A DNA stretch of 64,000 bases from Diphasiastrum complanatum (GCA_029204225.1 CM055107.1:2757923-2821922); one strand, 5' to 3'. Positions 23,916 through 38,100 are shown, numbered from the stretch's first letter. Numbers and translations are program-made. Notes: a model not told the origin generated them from the sequence alone.

Positions 23916-26900
23916 TGAGCACATTCTCATGAACTTTTACACTTTCTAAACTTGAAAAACACTCTTGAGAATTCTAGCAACCTCATAAACAAGAGATCCA
24001 AACAAATTTAGGGTATTGAAAAAAGTACAAAAAATCGAATCATTCAAATTCTACATGCAAATGCTACAAAGTTGATATAGAATCTTGTAGTCTTCAATGA
24101 GACCTATCTAATGCAATTAAAGTCACCCAAATCCAGTAAGTGATGTGTGAAATCAGCCTACTTCAAGTTCATAAACCTAAATTGAGTTTTGATTTACAAA
24201 AAATCAATTCTACACATGAAAAATGCTTGATTTTTTAGTAGAAATCAATCTAGCACACTCTAGAATTGGTAACTCCTCCAAATCTTTGCTAAAGATGGTT
24301 GATCCTTCAATAAACTGCAACACTCCATGAGCTTCAAAAACACTTGAAAACACTCAAGGACTCCACAAACAACTCAAACAGGATTTGTGTGAAACTATGT
24401 GGCTATGGCACGAAGATCTCATCTAGATCACACACAAACTAGATTGACAATGGAAACTGATCATGAATTTATCTAAGCTAGATATGAGAAATCCTTGGCA
24501 TCTTTCACCAGATTGGGTGCCCTACCCACCTTCATTTGAATTCCTATAACTTTTTCCAGACAAGCTCTTTTGGCTTGAAAACAATTGCATCACAAACTAG
24601 ACCTCACTGGCTTTCCAACAAGCAATCATACACTAGATTTGGATATACCTTGGAGAAACACCAACCATCCAAATTTTGGTGATACCACACATGCTTGAGC
24701 GCCTCAGTCTGTACGAAACCCAACATGGATCAATTCATCATGATTTTTATTCCTTTTGATCTCAAGATCCACTTGATTGCAAACTATGTCCAAACTAGCT
24801 CTCAAAACCTTTTCTTTTTAAAGCAATTTCACAACAAGCTTGATACATTCAATTCATCCTCCATCGTTGGGCTGGATTAAACAATGTGATTATTCTCTCT
24901 CACTAAGATGTGTGCTTCAAAGAGCTAGGTCCACTTAGTAAGATCTTGATCAAGGAGAGATCAATCTCTCCACCAATGTCAATCAACTTGAGTTATTAGA
25001 ACTTGCCTTTCACAAATGAAGGAACTCCCCGAGAATTTGGATCACACACCTCTATGACTCTATTTCAAGCCCCAAAACACTCGAGAACTATGAGTAGGAG
25101 TGAAACAATGTGAATAGGATCTCAAAATCTCATCTAGAACTCTCAAAACCTAGATTGACAATGCCACATCGAGTTTTTTTTATGCAACCACCAAGATTTG
25201 GTGCTCTTTGGCAAAAGTCACCAGGTTGGGTGCCCAACCCACCTCACAAATGCCAATAACTTGATCTATAGTGAACCAATTCACTTGAGATCTATTGCAC
25301 CTAAATCTACACTCAAATAGCTCTCCAACAAGTATTTACTTGCACAATTTGATTCACCGCATAGAACACAATAAATCCTTAAAGTGAGGGCATCCCACAT
25401 GTGCTCTATGCACAATAGTCCATACTGTACCTTTCAGATCCAAATCATTTTGATTTTGGCCCCTCTTGATGCCAAAATCCCTTGGAAGCTAGTCAAGATC
25501 CTCAACCACACTCAAAATCATGAATTTCACTCTCTAATCTTGATCATTGATGCATGAAGATCATACCTAATACCATGTAAAAGTTTCGCACATGTGAAGA
25601 CCTACCCAACACCCACAATGATCTTCTAAGGTAATTTGTGTTTGAACATAGATCTATCACATGGATTGCATCTATTTCAAAAAAAAATGTGAACATAGAA
25701 TCTTATTATTCAAGACACAATTTCAATCTAGTGGCTTGGGAACATATATGACTATTCAAAGTAATGAGAATTATACACATCAAAGAGCACTACAGACACC
25801 CCACTGTAAGAAACACAATTTGTCCTTATAAATACTCAAAAAATGAAGTAACAATATTTTCAAAAACTTGCAAAAGTAAATTTTCTACCACATTACCTTG
25901 TGAAATCTTAATTGAACAAATCTAAACATGAGTTTTAGCTATTTGGTGAGAAATCCAAAGACATGTTTAAATTCAATATCTAAGAACTATAAAGAAAAAC
26001 TTGAGCCCAAAAACAAGAAACAATGCTCAAGCATATATTTACATACTGCAAAAAGTAGCACCCATCACTTAGCTTGATGAGCGCTATGATTATGATCAAC
26101 ACAACGGATGGGACACTAAAAAAGGAAATTGCAAATATGTTGAATACAAAATGTGACTAAGTTTATGAAAAGGAACAACATAAAAATTGAAAGGACTATC
26201 CAACGAACTAGAAGCTACAAGTCACTAAGAATCGACAATGAATTTGCAACTCATATCCACATGAAGCCACACTAGCCTACTACTCTGAGAAGTTTGGGAT
26301 GCAAGCATAATTAGGGCTCAATGAATGACAAAACTAGATGTAGTAAGTGATATATGATGGATGTCTTAGGCCCAAACATTACGTATAGTGTCATTCATCT
26401 AAAATTATATATCCTAAATATGGAACTTGAGAACCAAGTAGTTGCAACAAGAAGCTTGTAAATGCATCAAACACACATTGTTTTCATATTGGAATGGTGC
26501 TCTCCACTAAAATGCATCACATCCACTTCTCTAGCCATTGGTACACTTACATCAATTATTAGGCCTAGAATCTTGTTGTAAATTTTATTTACAGTGGCTT
26601 TAAGTTTGTACTACTAACTCCACACATCTTATCGTAGATACATTAGACTCCATAGGTTGTTCATTCAAAATATGTTCTATGGATTTGACACAAGAACTTT
26701 CCTCAATGTCAAGTTCTTATGCTGTCATTTTCAATTGACTGGTTGATGTCTATAACCAGATTGTAAAACATGTCGTGTAAATGATTAGCACATACATGTT
26801 CAAGGGACTCATCCAATCCAACAAGTAATGCTTAATATGTAGATGCAAAAGCATCCTCTCACCTTGTAAGAGTATCCCCTTCTGCTACCTATAACTCACA

Positions 26901-27240
26901 CCATTTGATTCATTGTATCTTATAGTTTTCTACTCATCAAGATACTAACAAGGCATGAGATTCATTGATTGAATAAACATTTAAGCTAATTCTGCAGATT
27001 AGCTTCCAATAGACTTCATAGGAATGCGCTACAGATCTCTCTGTTCAACTTTAAAGCAAGTGGCTAGAGAAAGGTTTTAAAAACCTGACAACCCCTTTAA
27101 TCTGCGAAAGTCCATAAATTTTCTAAGAAAACGAGCAGCTTCTGAAAGTCCATAACAACCGATTTTCTGAACTCTAGGTTTAACTATAAGACTCTGATAT
27201 CAAACCAAAAACTTTCAAGATATGGAGTGTGCCTCATGCA
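23916..27240. other. Unassigned AT-rich DNA with a diverged 712-bp repeat
   Basis: No coding domain. Two tracts of about 0.7 kb (around 24270-24680 and 24980-25400) resemble each other at a constant offset near 712 bp: TCTCATCTAGA, CTAGATTGACAATG, and CACCAGATTGGGTGCC against CACCAGGTTGGGTGCC. This suggests an old tandem duplication. The rest shows nothing supportable. Confidence 0.5.
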
Positions 27241-27719
27241 AGTTCAAACTGTACTTGGCTTGAGCATATACACTTGAGCCTTATTTGAAAAGGTATTTAG
27301 ATAAATAACCTTTTTGGACCAATGTCTTGTCTTAGGCTTCAAGCATGGTCCAGTATATGTAGAAAACATGTATATTTCTCGTGTCAGGAATCTAAGTCGA
27401 CCAAGTCGATTTGTCTCTGGATTCTTTTCAAGATAGTCTGAAATAACATGACCTTTATCACTAAGCAACGAACAATCTAGGCAACTGCAAAGTTTACAAT
27501 CAGTTTGGAGAGCTCTAGCAACTTGACCAGAAATCTGTCTGAACTTAGTGCAAAAGGACAGGCACAATCAACTGCAGCCTTTCAAGACAACAGTGAAGAC
27601 ACCCTTAAACCATTTCACTGAATTCTGCATCTTACAATCAACACCTTTTGACTAAAAACTGATGCCGATTAGTTCTGGAAGAAAATGTACATGCACATTT
27701 TAAAAAAAAGACATAGATA

Positions 27720-27981
27720 TCACTGATACTGCTGCTGCTGCTGTTGGTATGCTATTGACAACAAATGTGAAATCCCCTGTATCCACAGGTTGTGTATATA
27801 TACACTTTTACACTCAAACTCTGCAATACCTCGAGTTGTCTTTAAACCAAAATATCGTCTCTGCTCTCCATTGTCTAACAGACTTCTTCCAGGCCAGGAT
27901 GGAATGTCTGGGTACACGTCTAGAATCATACCTGCTCGCACAATGCAATCGCTTAGGGTTTTCCCCTTCACAAAAAACCTC

Positions 27982-28033
<52 letters not shown>

Positions 28034-30669
28034 TGTGGATTCCACGTTTTGATTAAGACTTACTTTTCTTTGTCTTTTTTAGTGAGCCACCTACGTGTTT
28101 GCTTTGAAGCTTCAAAACAACCTGCAAAACAGATAGTTCAAAAAAGTCAAGAGTCGAGAGGATGTAGGCTGCTATGGAGAAAACGCGTATCAGAGCTTTT
28201 CATTCGTCCACGTGTGATTAGAGTTCTCACCAACAAGGTGTGTTTGATGGTGGACACGTGTCTTTCAATTTATCCCATAAAACTAATGTCATTTTGATTG
28301 AAACACTATATTTACCATGAGTGTTCTGGAATTCTGGAAAACGTAACCCTCAAGATGAAAAGCGTGACAAGTTAGGGTTTCTCTGAGATTAGGGTTCGGG
28401 GGAGAAGAAATAGCAATAATAGACAGTGAGAATATGCTTATTGAAATTCCTTAGACAAGTGAAGTTGATAATAAGGGACTTGAATTTGATTTTTACCTGG
28501 CCATGTTTATCAAGAAATATAATGACTAGTCTCCAATGTAACTCACCTGCAACATGCAAAACATAAATAACTTTTTTTCCAAAAAAAAAAACTGTTGTTC
28601 AAATAGCTACTGGAATCACGAGATGCAAGGAAGTTCACTTGACAATCAAAACATTTCAGTTTACAGAATCAATCTGACATCCTCTCCACTTTCAATTATC
28701 TAGTTTCTGCTTTTTCTGACACAGAAAGCTGAAAATAGAATCTAGATATTCAACTTTATTCACTGTGTCTGGGACGGATGCAAACTAAACACAGAAGCAT
28801 AACCACAACTTAATCCTATACCCGATTTTGATCTCTTTAGAAATTCATAGCCTTTAGCAAGCAGCTCCTGAGTGTAATACTCTGCTTCGCCATCCTCAGA
28901 AACCATATCGCTGCTGAAGCTATTGGAATGACTTCCGCCCCGTTCGCATGGTGCAACAGTTGCATAATTTTGAGTCTCTTTCACAATTCTGGTTTTCAAA
29001 GTTGCCGCCCCTCTCAAAGCTGTAAGCAAAATGAATCCGGATCCTAGTCATGATAACTGTGTAATAGTGAAATGGTAGCCGGTGATTTCACCTAGTCAAA
29101 TTTTGATTTTTCCCAATACAACTCAGAATTTTACATTTGAAACAAAAAGGGGCAGCAGCTTTTGTCTAAAGAAGCATAGAGAGCATGCACACAGGAAGGA
29201 AACAAGATTCCGTTATGGACTAGATAATGGTTGTTTGGAGGACCATTGTAAGGATCCTAATTATAAGAAGTCTAGCAAATCTAACTTATAGCTACTAAAA
29301 TAACATTCCTAAGCTATCTATACTACACAAAATCTACCAAACAATGTCCTAAAGCAAAAAGTATTTATGATCGAAGTCCTCTTGTCAAGCCGTGGTAGAC
29401 AAGAGGACAAGCCACTATATCCTTTCCATGGCCTGACAAATGCCCATTATCATACATAATGTGTGTCACGAATATCTCAAAAGAAGTATTATTGAGAATA
29501 AGTAGGGTATTTTGTTTCCTTTTTGGTGTCCGGTTTTGCTTCACATAATCGGTATATTCAAACTGTTTAATTTCCATGTACTACACAATCAGAAACTTAA
29601 AATTACAATATAGGGGTAGAAAGAAATCTCTGATTCAAGATGGATTCAAGATTTCAAGAGCTTTTGGCAATGTTTATTTCATTCAAGAGACCAATTCAGA
29701 AAGAAGCGTTTAGTCTTATTTCACCATCTACTTTTGGAGTTTGACCGCTGGAAGTTTAATAATTGCCTCGAGGTTCTGTTAATGATTCCATTCATGGGGG
29801 CTATGTATTTTAAAGCTTCCATCCATGAGGCATATGCATTTTCAAGATTCCATCTATTAGGGTTAAGTATTTCAAAATTCCATTCATGAGAACTTTCTAT
29901 TTGGAGGAATGAAAATTGCAGCCAATCAAATTTGTAAAAATAATGAGCTCCTGTCATTATGCCCTAGGTAGTGGTGGTCCCCAAACTCAATCTGGACTGT
30001 TGATTCATGTGAGATTTGAGTAGACACCCATTATGATGCTTTTTTTGAAAAGAAATTGAGGTGTAATTGTGATGCAAAATTGAAAAAGAGACCATGGAAA
30101 CCACCAGCTTAATCTGCATTGAAGTAATAAAAAAACAAAATTCGAATCCACGTAATGTAACTGATGACAGAATGAATTTCTGTATGAAATGAGTTCACAA
30201 TATTAGACAAAAGCAGAACTATCAAGAATAACCAGATATTTCATGTAAAATACCTGTTGCAGCTGCTGCTGTTAGAGTCATCATGTCTCCAGCAGTTTTC
30301 ACACTAAGAGCAGAACTGACTACTGACGACACCTGCTCATGATTAGCACCCATGTTCTCGGCTACTTCCACACATTGAGCGGCAACAAGTGAAGCTGCTG
30401 AGGCTACAGCCATGCTTGTTTTGCTTCCTCCCTCATCCACAGAAGAAGCTGCAGTTGCAGCAGCAACTGCAGCTATTGCAGCAGCTGCACCAGCGACACA
30501 AACAGCTGCATGAACTTGAGCATTCTGAGCACGAGTTGTCTCTTTCTTTTTCTCTTTCATTTCTTTCAACCATCTACGAACTGATTTTCCTTGCAGTGGC
30601 AATTTTATGGACGGAACAGCTGTACAATACTGCAAACATTATAAAAATGTAAAATTCATACCTTCAGCA

Positions 30670-30745
<76 letters not shown>

Positions 30746-33700
30746 CACATGCACCCATACTACATATAAACAACACAGTAGCAAAAGATCGCTCCTGCAA
30801 TGTCAGCTTTAAATTTCACTCAAAAGCTTGGAGCAAATATAACATGCAACCAGCAAAGTCAAACAAATTATTCCAAATCAATAATATGAAACATAAAAAA
30901 TATAATTCTTAATTAGAGAGCACTACTGAAGGTCTCAGGAGTAAGTTGGTATTCAATAAAGCTCAAGAGAAAACAGATTTTCATGAGTATACTTAGTGTG
31001 TATATGACAACGACCAGAAGAAGCCCAGAACAAAACAAAAGGAAACAAGAAACTAAAAGCAACTCACTGGACCTTAATCCATAAAAAAGAGTAAAGAAAT
31101 AAGATACTAGGAACAGGAGGATGTGCAAAAGTGTTATAAGTATATTGGCTGTGACAACTCATTAAGCTTAAAAAAGAGGAGACTCCGTACTTCTCATGTG
31201 ACTCAAGAATAAGGCAAACTTGCCTCATCTCTGCTAATAGCACAAAATTGATAACACTTTGACTGAAAACAAATACAGGGTGAAACTTTTGAGGAAGAGT
31301 CAATTCTAAATAAATGATTCAACTGGTGCATTTACCTCTATCGACCTTTCACAAGTATAAAAGTTCAAAAGGGTTGATAGCAACCTGTTGTATTTGGCAT
31401 GGTAGCATGTGTATTCATCCAATAAAAAAAGTTATTCATGGTGAAACTTCATCTTTGACATTGAGTTTGCTAGCTAATAGCACTGCAGTTGATGTAGGTA
31501 TTTCTGTATCCAGATCGGGTCTGCGGTTCAGATTAATAACAATTGGCCAGAAAACTTGGAACTAGATCAATTTGCAGAGTTACAAGCCTTTGAAGAATTT
31601 GCTTCTGACCTTGATAAAGCTACTAAAAAAGTCAACAATTCAGTGAGTTGCTTAAAAAATATTAAAACATTTTCTTGTTAATTTCATTAGTAACTAGTAA
31701 AATGCAGTTTACAAAAATTATTTGATTTACTAAGTGTTCAGAGCTATTTCAAGGGAGCATCAGTGTAGGTCAATCCACATCGTCTCATTTCTATAGTATA
31801 CACATATATGTATCACCTCTTCCTACTGCTGTATTCATGTAATGTCAAAATAAGGTCAAATAATGGACAATATACATCCTTTATTGGAATCTATGATGCA
31901 GATGTTCTCGGACCAATGAGGACTTGAGTCACAGTAGATTTCTTGTCGGTTCTCTGGGAAAATACTCATTTGGCCAAGGGGTTCCAAAGTTCAAATACAT
32001 TGTAAGCCAAACCTGTGCTGACGAGTAACCAGCCTGCAATGAACAAGAAGGTCTGGTGTTACAGTGCATTACCAAGAAACAGATACTGGATATCGGCGAA
32101 AGGGTGCTCTCAGTGTTTCCCGGGCATGAGTAACTTCACATTATATATTTGTAGGTTCAAGGAGGAATTAATCCCTTGAAAGATTGAAACCAGTAAATCC
32201 ACTGATGTTTTCTTTCAACCTTGTTAGGTTGTCAACACAAACCAAAGGTATCTTTGAAGCATACTAGACTAGTATAGTCTCCAACGCAGCCAGACCAAGT
32301 TTGTTTAACGAATATAAAGGAAGGAACAAATGACACGAAATCTATGAGGTATTACTACTCTTAAGAAGAAAGCGGAATGGCATTTGATCCACCATAATCT
32401 CATGTCCAGTGGCAGTTTAGAAGCTGCAAGGATATATTAAGGTTAATTTTGATTGTTTTCAGAAAGTGTTTGGCGTACGGCTACAGGTTGGGTAAATACA
32501 TTTACGAAAGATGAACTCGCTTTAAATTTCCTTGAACACTTAATGTTCGATGATAAGAGAAATCAACCAAAGTAATGGGATCTCGGCCTTCCATACAGAC
32601 TTTACTGCCATTTGCTCGTACGGTCAAGCTCCTGAAATTCCTTCACTACTTTAAAGAGCATAATTGAAGCGTCTCTAAAAATTTCGGGCAGTGGCAGAAC
32701 GATGGTTTTCCTATTTAGTGGCACCAAACCCGATTTCTCCCAAGATCCACAAATACTTCTGATAATTATTCTAGGAAAACACATTTCCCCATTTTGAGAG
32801 AACGTCGTCAAAAGGCCCAGAGAACACTTAACAGAATACGAACATAATGGTCTGGCTTCACTCAACCTTCTCCTATCTCCCTTCGTTTGTTTTCCGCACT
32901 ATTTTTTCCTCTCTTCACGTAATACATCGAAATTATTTCCAAAGAAAACAAACTTATCTTCCTGATCTTGCCATTTCTAGCCTCAATGCATTCCTTCATG
33001 CTTCTCGTTTCCCAATGGGCAGTATATTCCAGGAAGCCCTCTTTATTGGGTGCACATGGTATCTCCATTTAGCCGCATTATGTTATCGGTGAGGAAAAAG
33101 CTGAAAGTATGGTACGGCAGCTGGGGACTCCTTCAAATCTTGGTGCTTGCCTGTATTTCCAGACAACGAAGATAGGCTCGGAATATACTGCCTTAATGCC
33201 TTAACTTGCTATGTATTTCAAGGTTGCCGTCAACAAACGAAATTTAGCATTATCGTCAAAGGAAAGATCTTTTAGAACAAACGTCGTGAGATTGCTCTGC
33301 TTCCTGCAGATGAATGCGTCACTCTGGGTGCAAGGGTAAGAAAGGGGAACTGAAGTACATGAAAATCAAAGCTGAGACGATATTACCCGAAACTAGTCTG
33401 GCAACGTTAGTAAAAAGGAGTAGCTTAGAGGCATTATATCTTTATATGTTCATAAAATATCTCAAAAGAACTGCTGGTTTTGTAAAGGCATTAAATTTAA
33501 CAACCCTTGAATATCGTATGGCCTAAGTATCTCTAGACATGTGGATTATTTTCACAGAAAATTTGTCTCTACCGCTTGAAAGCAAGGGTGATGGAATCCC
33601 GTTAAACGTCTGCAAGCAGACTTGTAGATACGATCGATACTCAAATTTCTGTGCTGCGGGCATATACTAGATGGAACAAACGGAACCAATCGACACGCGA

Positions 33701-34653
33701 TGAAGCAAGTCAGTGGACTTTCATACAAACGCATTGTATTTTGCCTTTTTCACGTTACGCCGTCAATATCGATGCAAAATCAAAAGAGATGAAAAATTTC
33801 CCGCGGACAACCTTCATCAGCGACCTCTCTTATGATTTGCAAGTAAGTGTGACGCTAATGGTTTTGCTGTGCGCCTAAGCTTCTAGGACTGTCATGCAAA
33901 GTAGAACTGAAACACGTAGCAAAAAAATTTACTGATACCTGCGGCTCATCGTCTCGTCTCGGAGAAGGAGGAGGGCTAGAAGTTAAAGGGCCACTGTAAT
34001 GGCATAGCAAAGGTCCATGACTGTGGCAATTCCTCCTTGGATTTGCCTGGCAGACTTCCTGTGACACAGGTAGCGTGGTATTGTGTCAAAAGACTGTGTT
34101 CCTGCCAATACTTTATGTAGACGTAATTAAACGGCGAGGAAACTCTTAGACGGATTGAAGTTCCTGATGCAGTAATTTTGGTACCAAAATCAGCTTAACT
34201 GAATGTGCTCAATAAGCTACACGGAAATCAGAAAAATCAAAAGCTTACCCTAGGTGAAAAAATCCGATCCATCACCATTTTAGAGGTCATGGCCGACGGA
34301 AACGTGAAGGGAGTTGTCTCAAGTTTGAACCCCTCATTGCTTACTACTGTAGACTTCAATATTTTCTGAGTATTTGTTTCATGATAAGGAGCCAACGCTC
34401 TGGCTACATCGATTGCTGATACGCTCCATGTCCTGGAAAGGAAGTCCATTGGTTCTTGAGGAGTATCAGGAGGCGGATACGATGGCGGCGAAGGCAAGTC
34501 CATGGGGTTATCCTCTTCAATATCTTCCAGTTGCTGTAAGAAGGCATTCTTGTCGTGAGTGCTGGATCCTGGAATAGAAGTGTCCTGAGTTTTGAAATTG
34601 AAAGAGACGAGAGTGCTGTGCCTACTCTTCATCCTCCCGTTTGGAGCCTTCAT
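27720..34653 (-). CDS. FL: FORKED-LIKE / VAN3-binding protein (DUF828 + plant PH-like)
   Basis: Host gene. The family (VAB/FORKED1 in Arabidopsis) binds the ARF-GAP VAN3 at the trans-Golgi and affects PIN auxin-carrier localisation and vein patterning. I read six exons: 34653-34249, 30629-30254, 29019-28822, 28546-28497, 28121-28064, 27931-27720. All have GT-AG borders and matching phases (0,1,1,0,1), giving 432 codons, within the family's usual size. Residues 71-87 are [17 protein letters not shown], the family signature. Residues 152-270 hold VRRWLKE, an Ala-rich [20 protein letters not shown] helix and [18 protein letters not shown] (DUF828, split by intron 2). Exons 4-6 give the PH-like part: [54 protein letters not shown]. 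The C-terminus is Gln-rich. The start is the first ATG of the signature exon. An alternative acceptor at the GATTCTAG before exon 6 would drop four codons. Intron 1 is 3.6 kb. Confidence 0.93.
27984..28030. repeat. (CT)n microsatellite in intron 5 of the FL gene
   Basis: 47 bp of CT on the plus strand, so GA in the transcript. It fills over a third of the 132-bp intron 5 (28063-27932). Confidence 0.95.
30675..30739. repeat. (CT)n microsatellite in intron 1 of the FL gene
   Basis: 65 bp of CT, about 45 bp upstream (in transcript sense) of the exon 2 acceptor at 30630. Confidence 0.95.
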
Positions 34654-35100
34654 TCCCGAGAATCGGCCAAAAGAGGTACAGACGTAGAGTCATTGCCACT
34701 GCAGCAAAAGGACTCTGCCACATGCTGCGTTCTGGAGGCATCTAACATTTTGCTGCGGATTGACAAATAAGAGAAGCTCATCTTCCAATCGAACACACGT
34801 ACTATTGTAGAGTAAGAGGCACGAGCCATTTGCATTCAATGCTCAGGTACATACTAACATGAACTGCATAGGAAGCAGTATAAAATTGTAAAGAACTTGA
34901 TAGTATCTTTGCTGATTCAAATTTCAGTCTCACTATCTGATCAGTGCTCACTACGTCTGAAAAAAGCATTCTCTTTTGAATCTCGTTCTCTCTCAGGCTT
35001 TCGATCCCAAAACGCGAAAAACAACTTGCCAGAAATAATATTAATATGATACAAACAATGCTCGTATGCAAGTTTCACGCTCAGCTTATATAAACCTCTT
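34654..35100 (-). promoter_or_regulatory. FL gene 5' region with candidate TATA box
   Basis: Minus strand TTTATATAAG at about 35085-35094 has the form of a plant TATA box and would place transcription start near 35055, giving a 5' leader of roughly 400 nt before the ATG at 34653. A second candidate, CTATATATCC at about 35773-35782, would give a longer leader. No domain-bearing ORF lies in between. Assignment rests on motif and distance only. Confidence 0.4.
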
Positions 35101-38100
35101 GCGCTTCAATGAAAGCCTTAAAACACTAGAATAAAACGTACACACAAGAAAATAAAAGAGTCAAACATTGAAACTTGAGAGTGAAATTACCACTCGATTT
35201 GGCAGAGCCAGAATACCTGCAGGCTTTGAAACTAATTCGATAAAAATCCAATCTCAACCATTGGCCTGCACTACTTTATCGGCTTTTTGCAAGCTTTGGA
35301 CGCAGAGTTGCCACGATCAAAGATGCAAAATCTTAAGCATCACTACATCCACTTTTATTCATCAAAGCGAACAAGAATCTCCAGCTTCCATGCGGACTTC
35401 TGCTTCCATCAATTCCATTCCCCAGAAATCTTCCAATCGTCAGTCAGCTGAGCTCATCAAGTAAAGCTTCTTAATACAAGAGAAGACGAAAAATTATCTC
35501 AAGTGAATCTTCTTCACGTGATCTGCACTTGCAAAAAGCTGAAAAGCTCCTTCGCAAGCGATCTGCCAAAAATCAGCAATCCACGTTACGATCCACTACA
35601 CCAAACCAGATCTCACCAAAAATTATGAAGTCGGCGAGATCAGATCTGTGCTCCGAAGAAGCAGCCACTACGACGGCATCGCCACAATTGGATGTCGACC
35701 ACGTGGCAAAATCCGGAACTATTTCAAACATCCAACGGCGAGGAGACATTGCATAGAGGAGGAACGAGGAAGGATATATAGCGCCAAATTCCAATCACCA
35801 GGAATATAAGGCGATCGATGATTCGTCGCAAAGGCAGAGATCGTGATTCATTATCTCCGCTATATTCAGCCAAGCCGCCAAATATAAAGCTCAGGATCAA
35901 AGTCGCAGCTTAGGTGTAGGGCCGGAAACCCCTTTCCCAAATCACAACCTCTTAAAATAGCTACAAAGAAACTCACCCAAGTAAAAATGGAGATAGGGCC
36001 TGTTTTTTTAATGTTATTTTATTTTCTTACACATTATATGAGGACTTTATTAGAATCAAAAATTAGAACATACCCACCAATTTTTGTAGTGATATTCTTT
36101 ATTTGTAGGTAGGGAAGAATGGTCTATTAAGTGACTTTTGCACTTGGTAATTAAGCATCGGCTCAACTTGGAATAAAGCTAACTAAAAAAACCCTTTTCC
36201 AAGCATAAATGATGGTGACCGAGAACACCTTTTTGTGTCTCAAAATTTTTCAGCTTATGCATCTTCGGGGGTTGTATTCTCCATTCTCAAATTTCGTTGC
36301 AACCGTTTAAAAAATTATGTTCTTGTGAAAATATGTTTAGAGACTCTAGAATTCGTTATATGCCAGAAAATATTATGTGAGGGCAGCAATTTTAGATTTT
36401 GTTATTTGCCCTTCATTCTATGGGCTACGCTTCCTTCTCGTGTTCTATCGAATAAAAAGTGAACTCATAATGAGGAAAGTTATATTCATGCATTCCAATG
36501 AACTAGGAGTCAACTCCTAATTTCCTTGGGCATAGCGACCTTTGTAGATTTTGATGCTCTTCAAGATACTAAGTAGTTCCATGACCTTTTACTAGCTCAC
36601 AATGAGCCAACGTAAAATCTAATGGATAGTTCTTAAACACCTATGGGGTTCATGAACTTTATGGTGTGTAATGTCTTGGCTCAAAGAACAATAAACTCGT
36701 GGAGTATATTGCCCCAAAAAAGTACAAAGAAAAAAAAGCAATTCATACACAATGCATGGGCACTCTACTTGACTACAATATTAAAGCACTTCAAAAGATA
36801 TGTGAACACAACATTTCAAGTCTTTCGGTTGGGTGGAATTAGGAGGCCAATTCACATATATCTTGAATCCCTGTCATACCATTGGTCCATTCTTCTTAAG
36901 TTGCCCTTTCAACTCAACATGCCATGCAATGTCCCCAGGTCTAAAAAATTGGGCTTGAGTTGCTCCTACGTGACAAGGGTCCCATGCCACCTCATCTGAC
37001 ACAACGTGAAAACTTAACATAAGTCTAAAAGGGGGGGCAGACCCATTTTTTCTTCGTGGACCAATTGGAGAACTTCATTTTGAATTGGGGACTTGCCATG
37101 CAATGTAGTTTGAAACCATCCTAACAAAGCTAGCGTATCTTGCACATAGTGGAACATATATGTTAGAGCTCTCTCTTGGTTTGTTTTCCATGTTCCACAT
37201 TGCCTACACTTTGTAGAACAACCATGAGATAAAGTCATCACAATGGTTTGTGGCATTATCACTTGATAAGACTTTATCCCCAAGGAGAAAGCCTTGAATT
37301 CAATGGATTTCCAAAGCGGAGCCAATAAGAAAATTTATAGTTGAATAAACAAATGAGTAATGGAAACTCCATTTGGTCTTGGGGCAAGGGAGTGGGATAT
37401 AACATGGTAGGTTAAAACATGTGTTGGGCCTGAGGGTTTTGGCTACCACTTTAAATTTCTTTTTCAAGTGGACTTGGAGTTTGAGTGAGATTGTTCAATA
37501 TTGAAGTAAGTAAACATTTTTGAATCAAGGACAGATCAATTCAGTTAGGATCGAGAGAGAAATTTTGTCTCTTTGGAAAACTGAACTCCTTTGCTAGTAG
37601 GTATAAATGGGTAAGTTGTTCGTCCTATATACTTACTAGCAGACCAAGCTTTGAGAAGAAGTTGAGCAAAACACGTCAATGTTCTAAATCTAAAAGGCCC
37701 AAAGTCATGGATTATACTGAGAAGGTTTTCTGAGGAGTTGTCTCTATGGCAAGAGGCAAAGGAAGAATATAAATGGGGAAGATGGCTTTTCTAGGGTGAC
37801 CCAATGGTAGGTTGGCAAGCTTATGGAAAGAGGTAGTCAATTTTTTACGCTAGTAACATGGATGCCCAAGCTCACGTACATGGTAAGAGCTATATAAACC
37901 TCCCATTTAAGGACATTGTTGTTAATGTTTCAAATGAAAAAAAAAGTTTGACCAAAGCATTATGAAGGTTTTGGACCAAAGGTTCAATGATAGAAATAAA
38001 ACATGTACAACAAGAATATGTGTCTAAAGACCATGACTTTGATTTGATTCCATAGAGCTACAGTGACAACACTTCAAATTATAAGGTTATTGCAAACACT

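Noticed and set aside
27244..27567. 107-codon minus-strand ORF downstream of the FL stop codon
   Set aside because: No family resemblance and no splice link; the FL frame already ends at 27720 with a complete PH-like region.
32602..32865. Minus-strand ORF inside FL intron 1, considered as an extra exon
   Set aside because: Exons 1 and 2 already join in phase 0, matching the family layout, and this frame has no recognisable domain.
34802..35071. Minus-strand ORF upstream of the FL start, considered as an N-terminal extension
   Set aside because: Not continuous with exon 1; the family signature lies close to the chosen ATG, and the region fits a leader below a TATA box.
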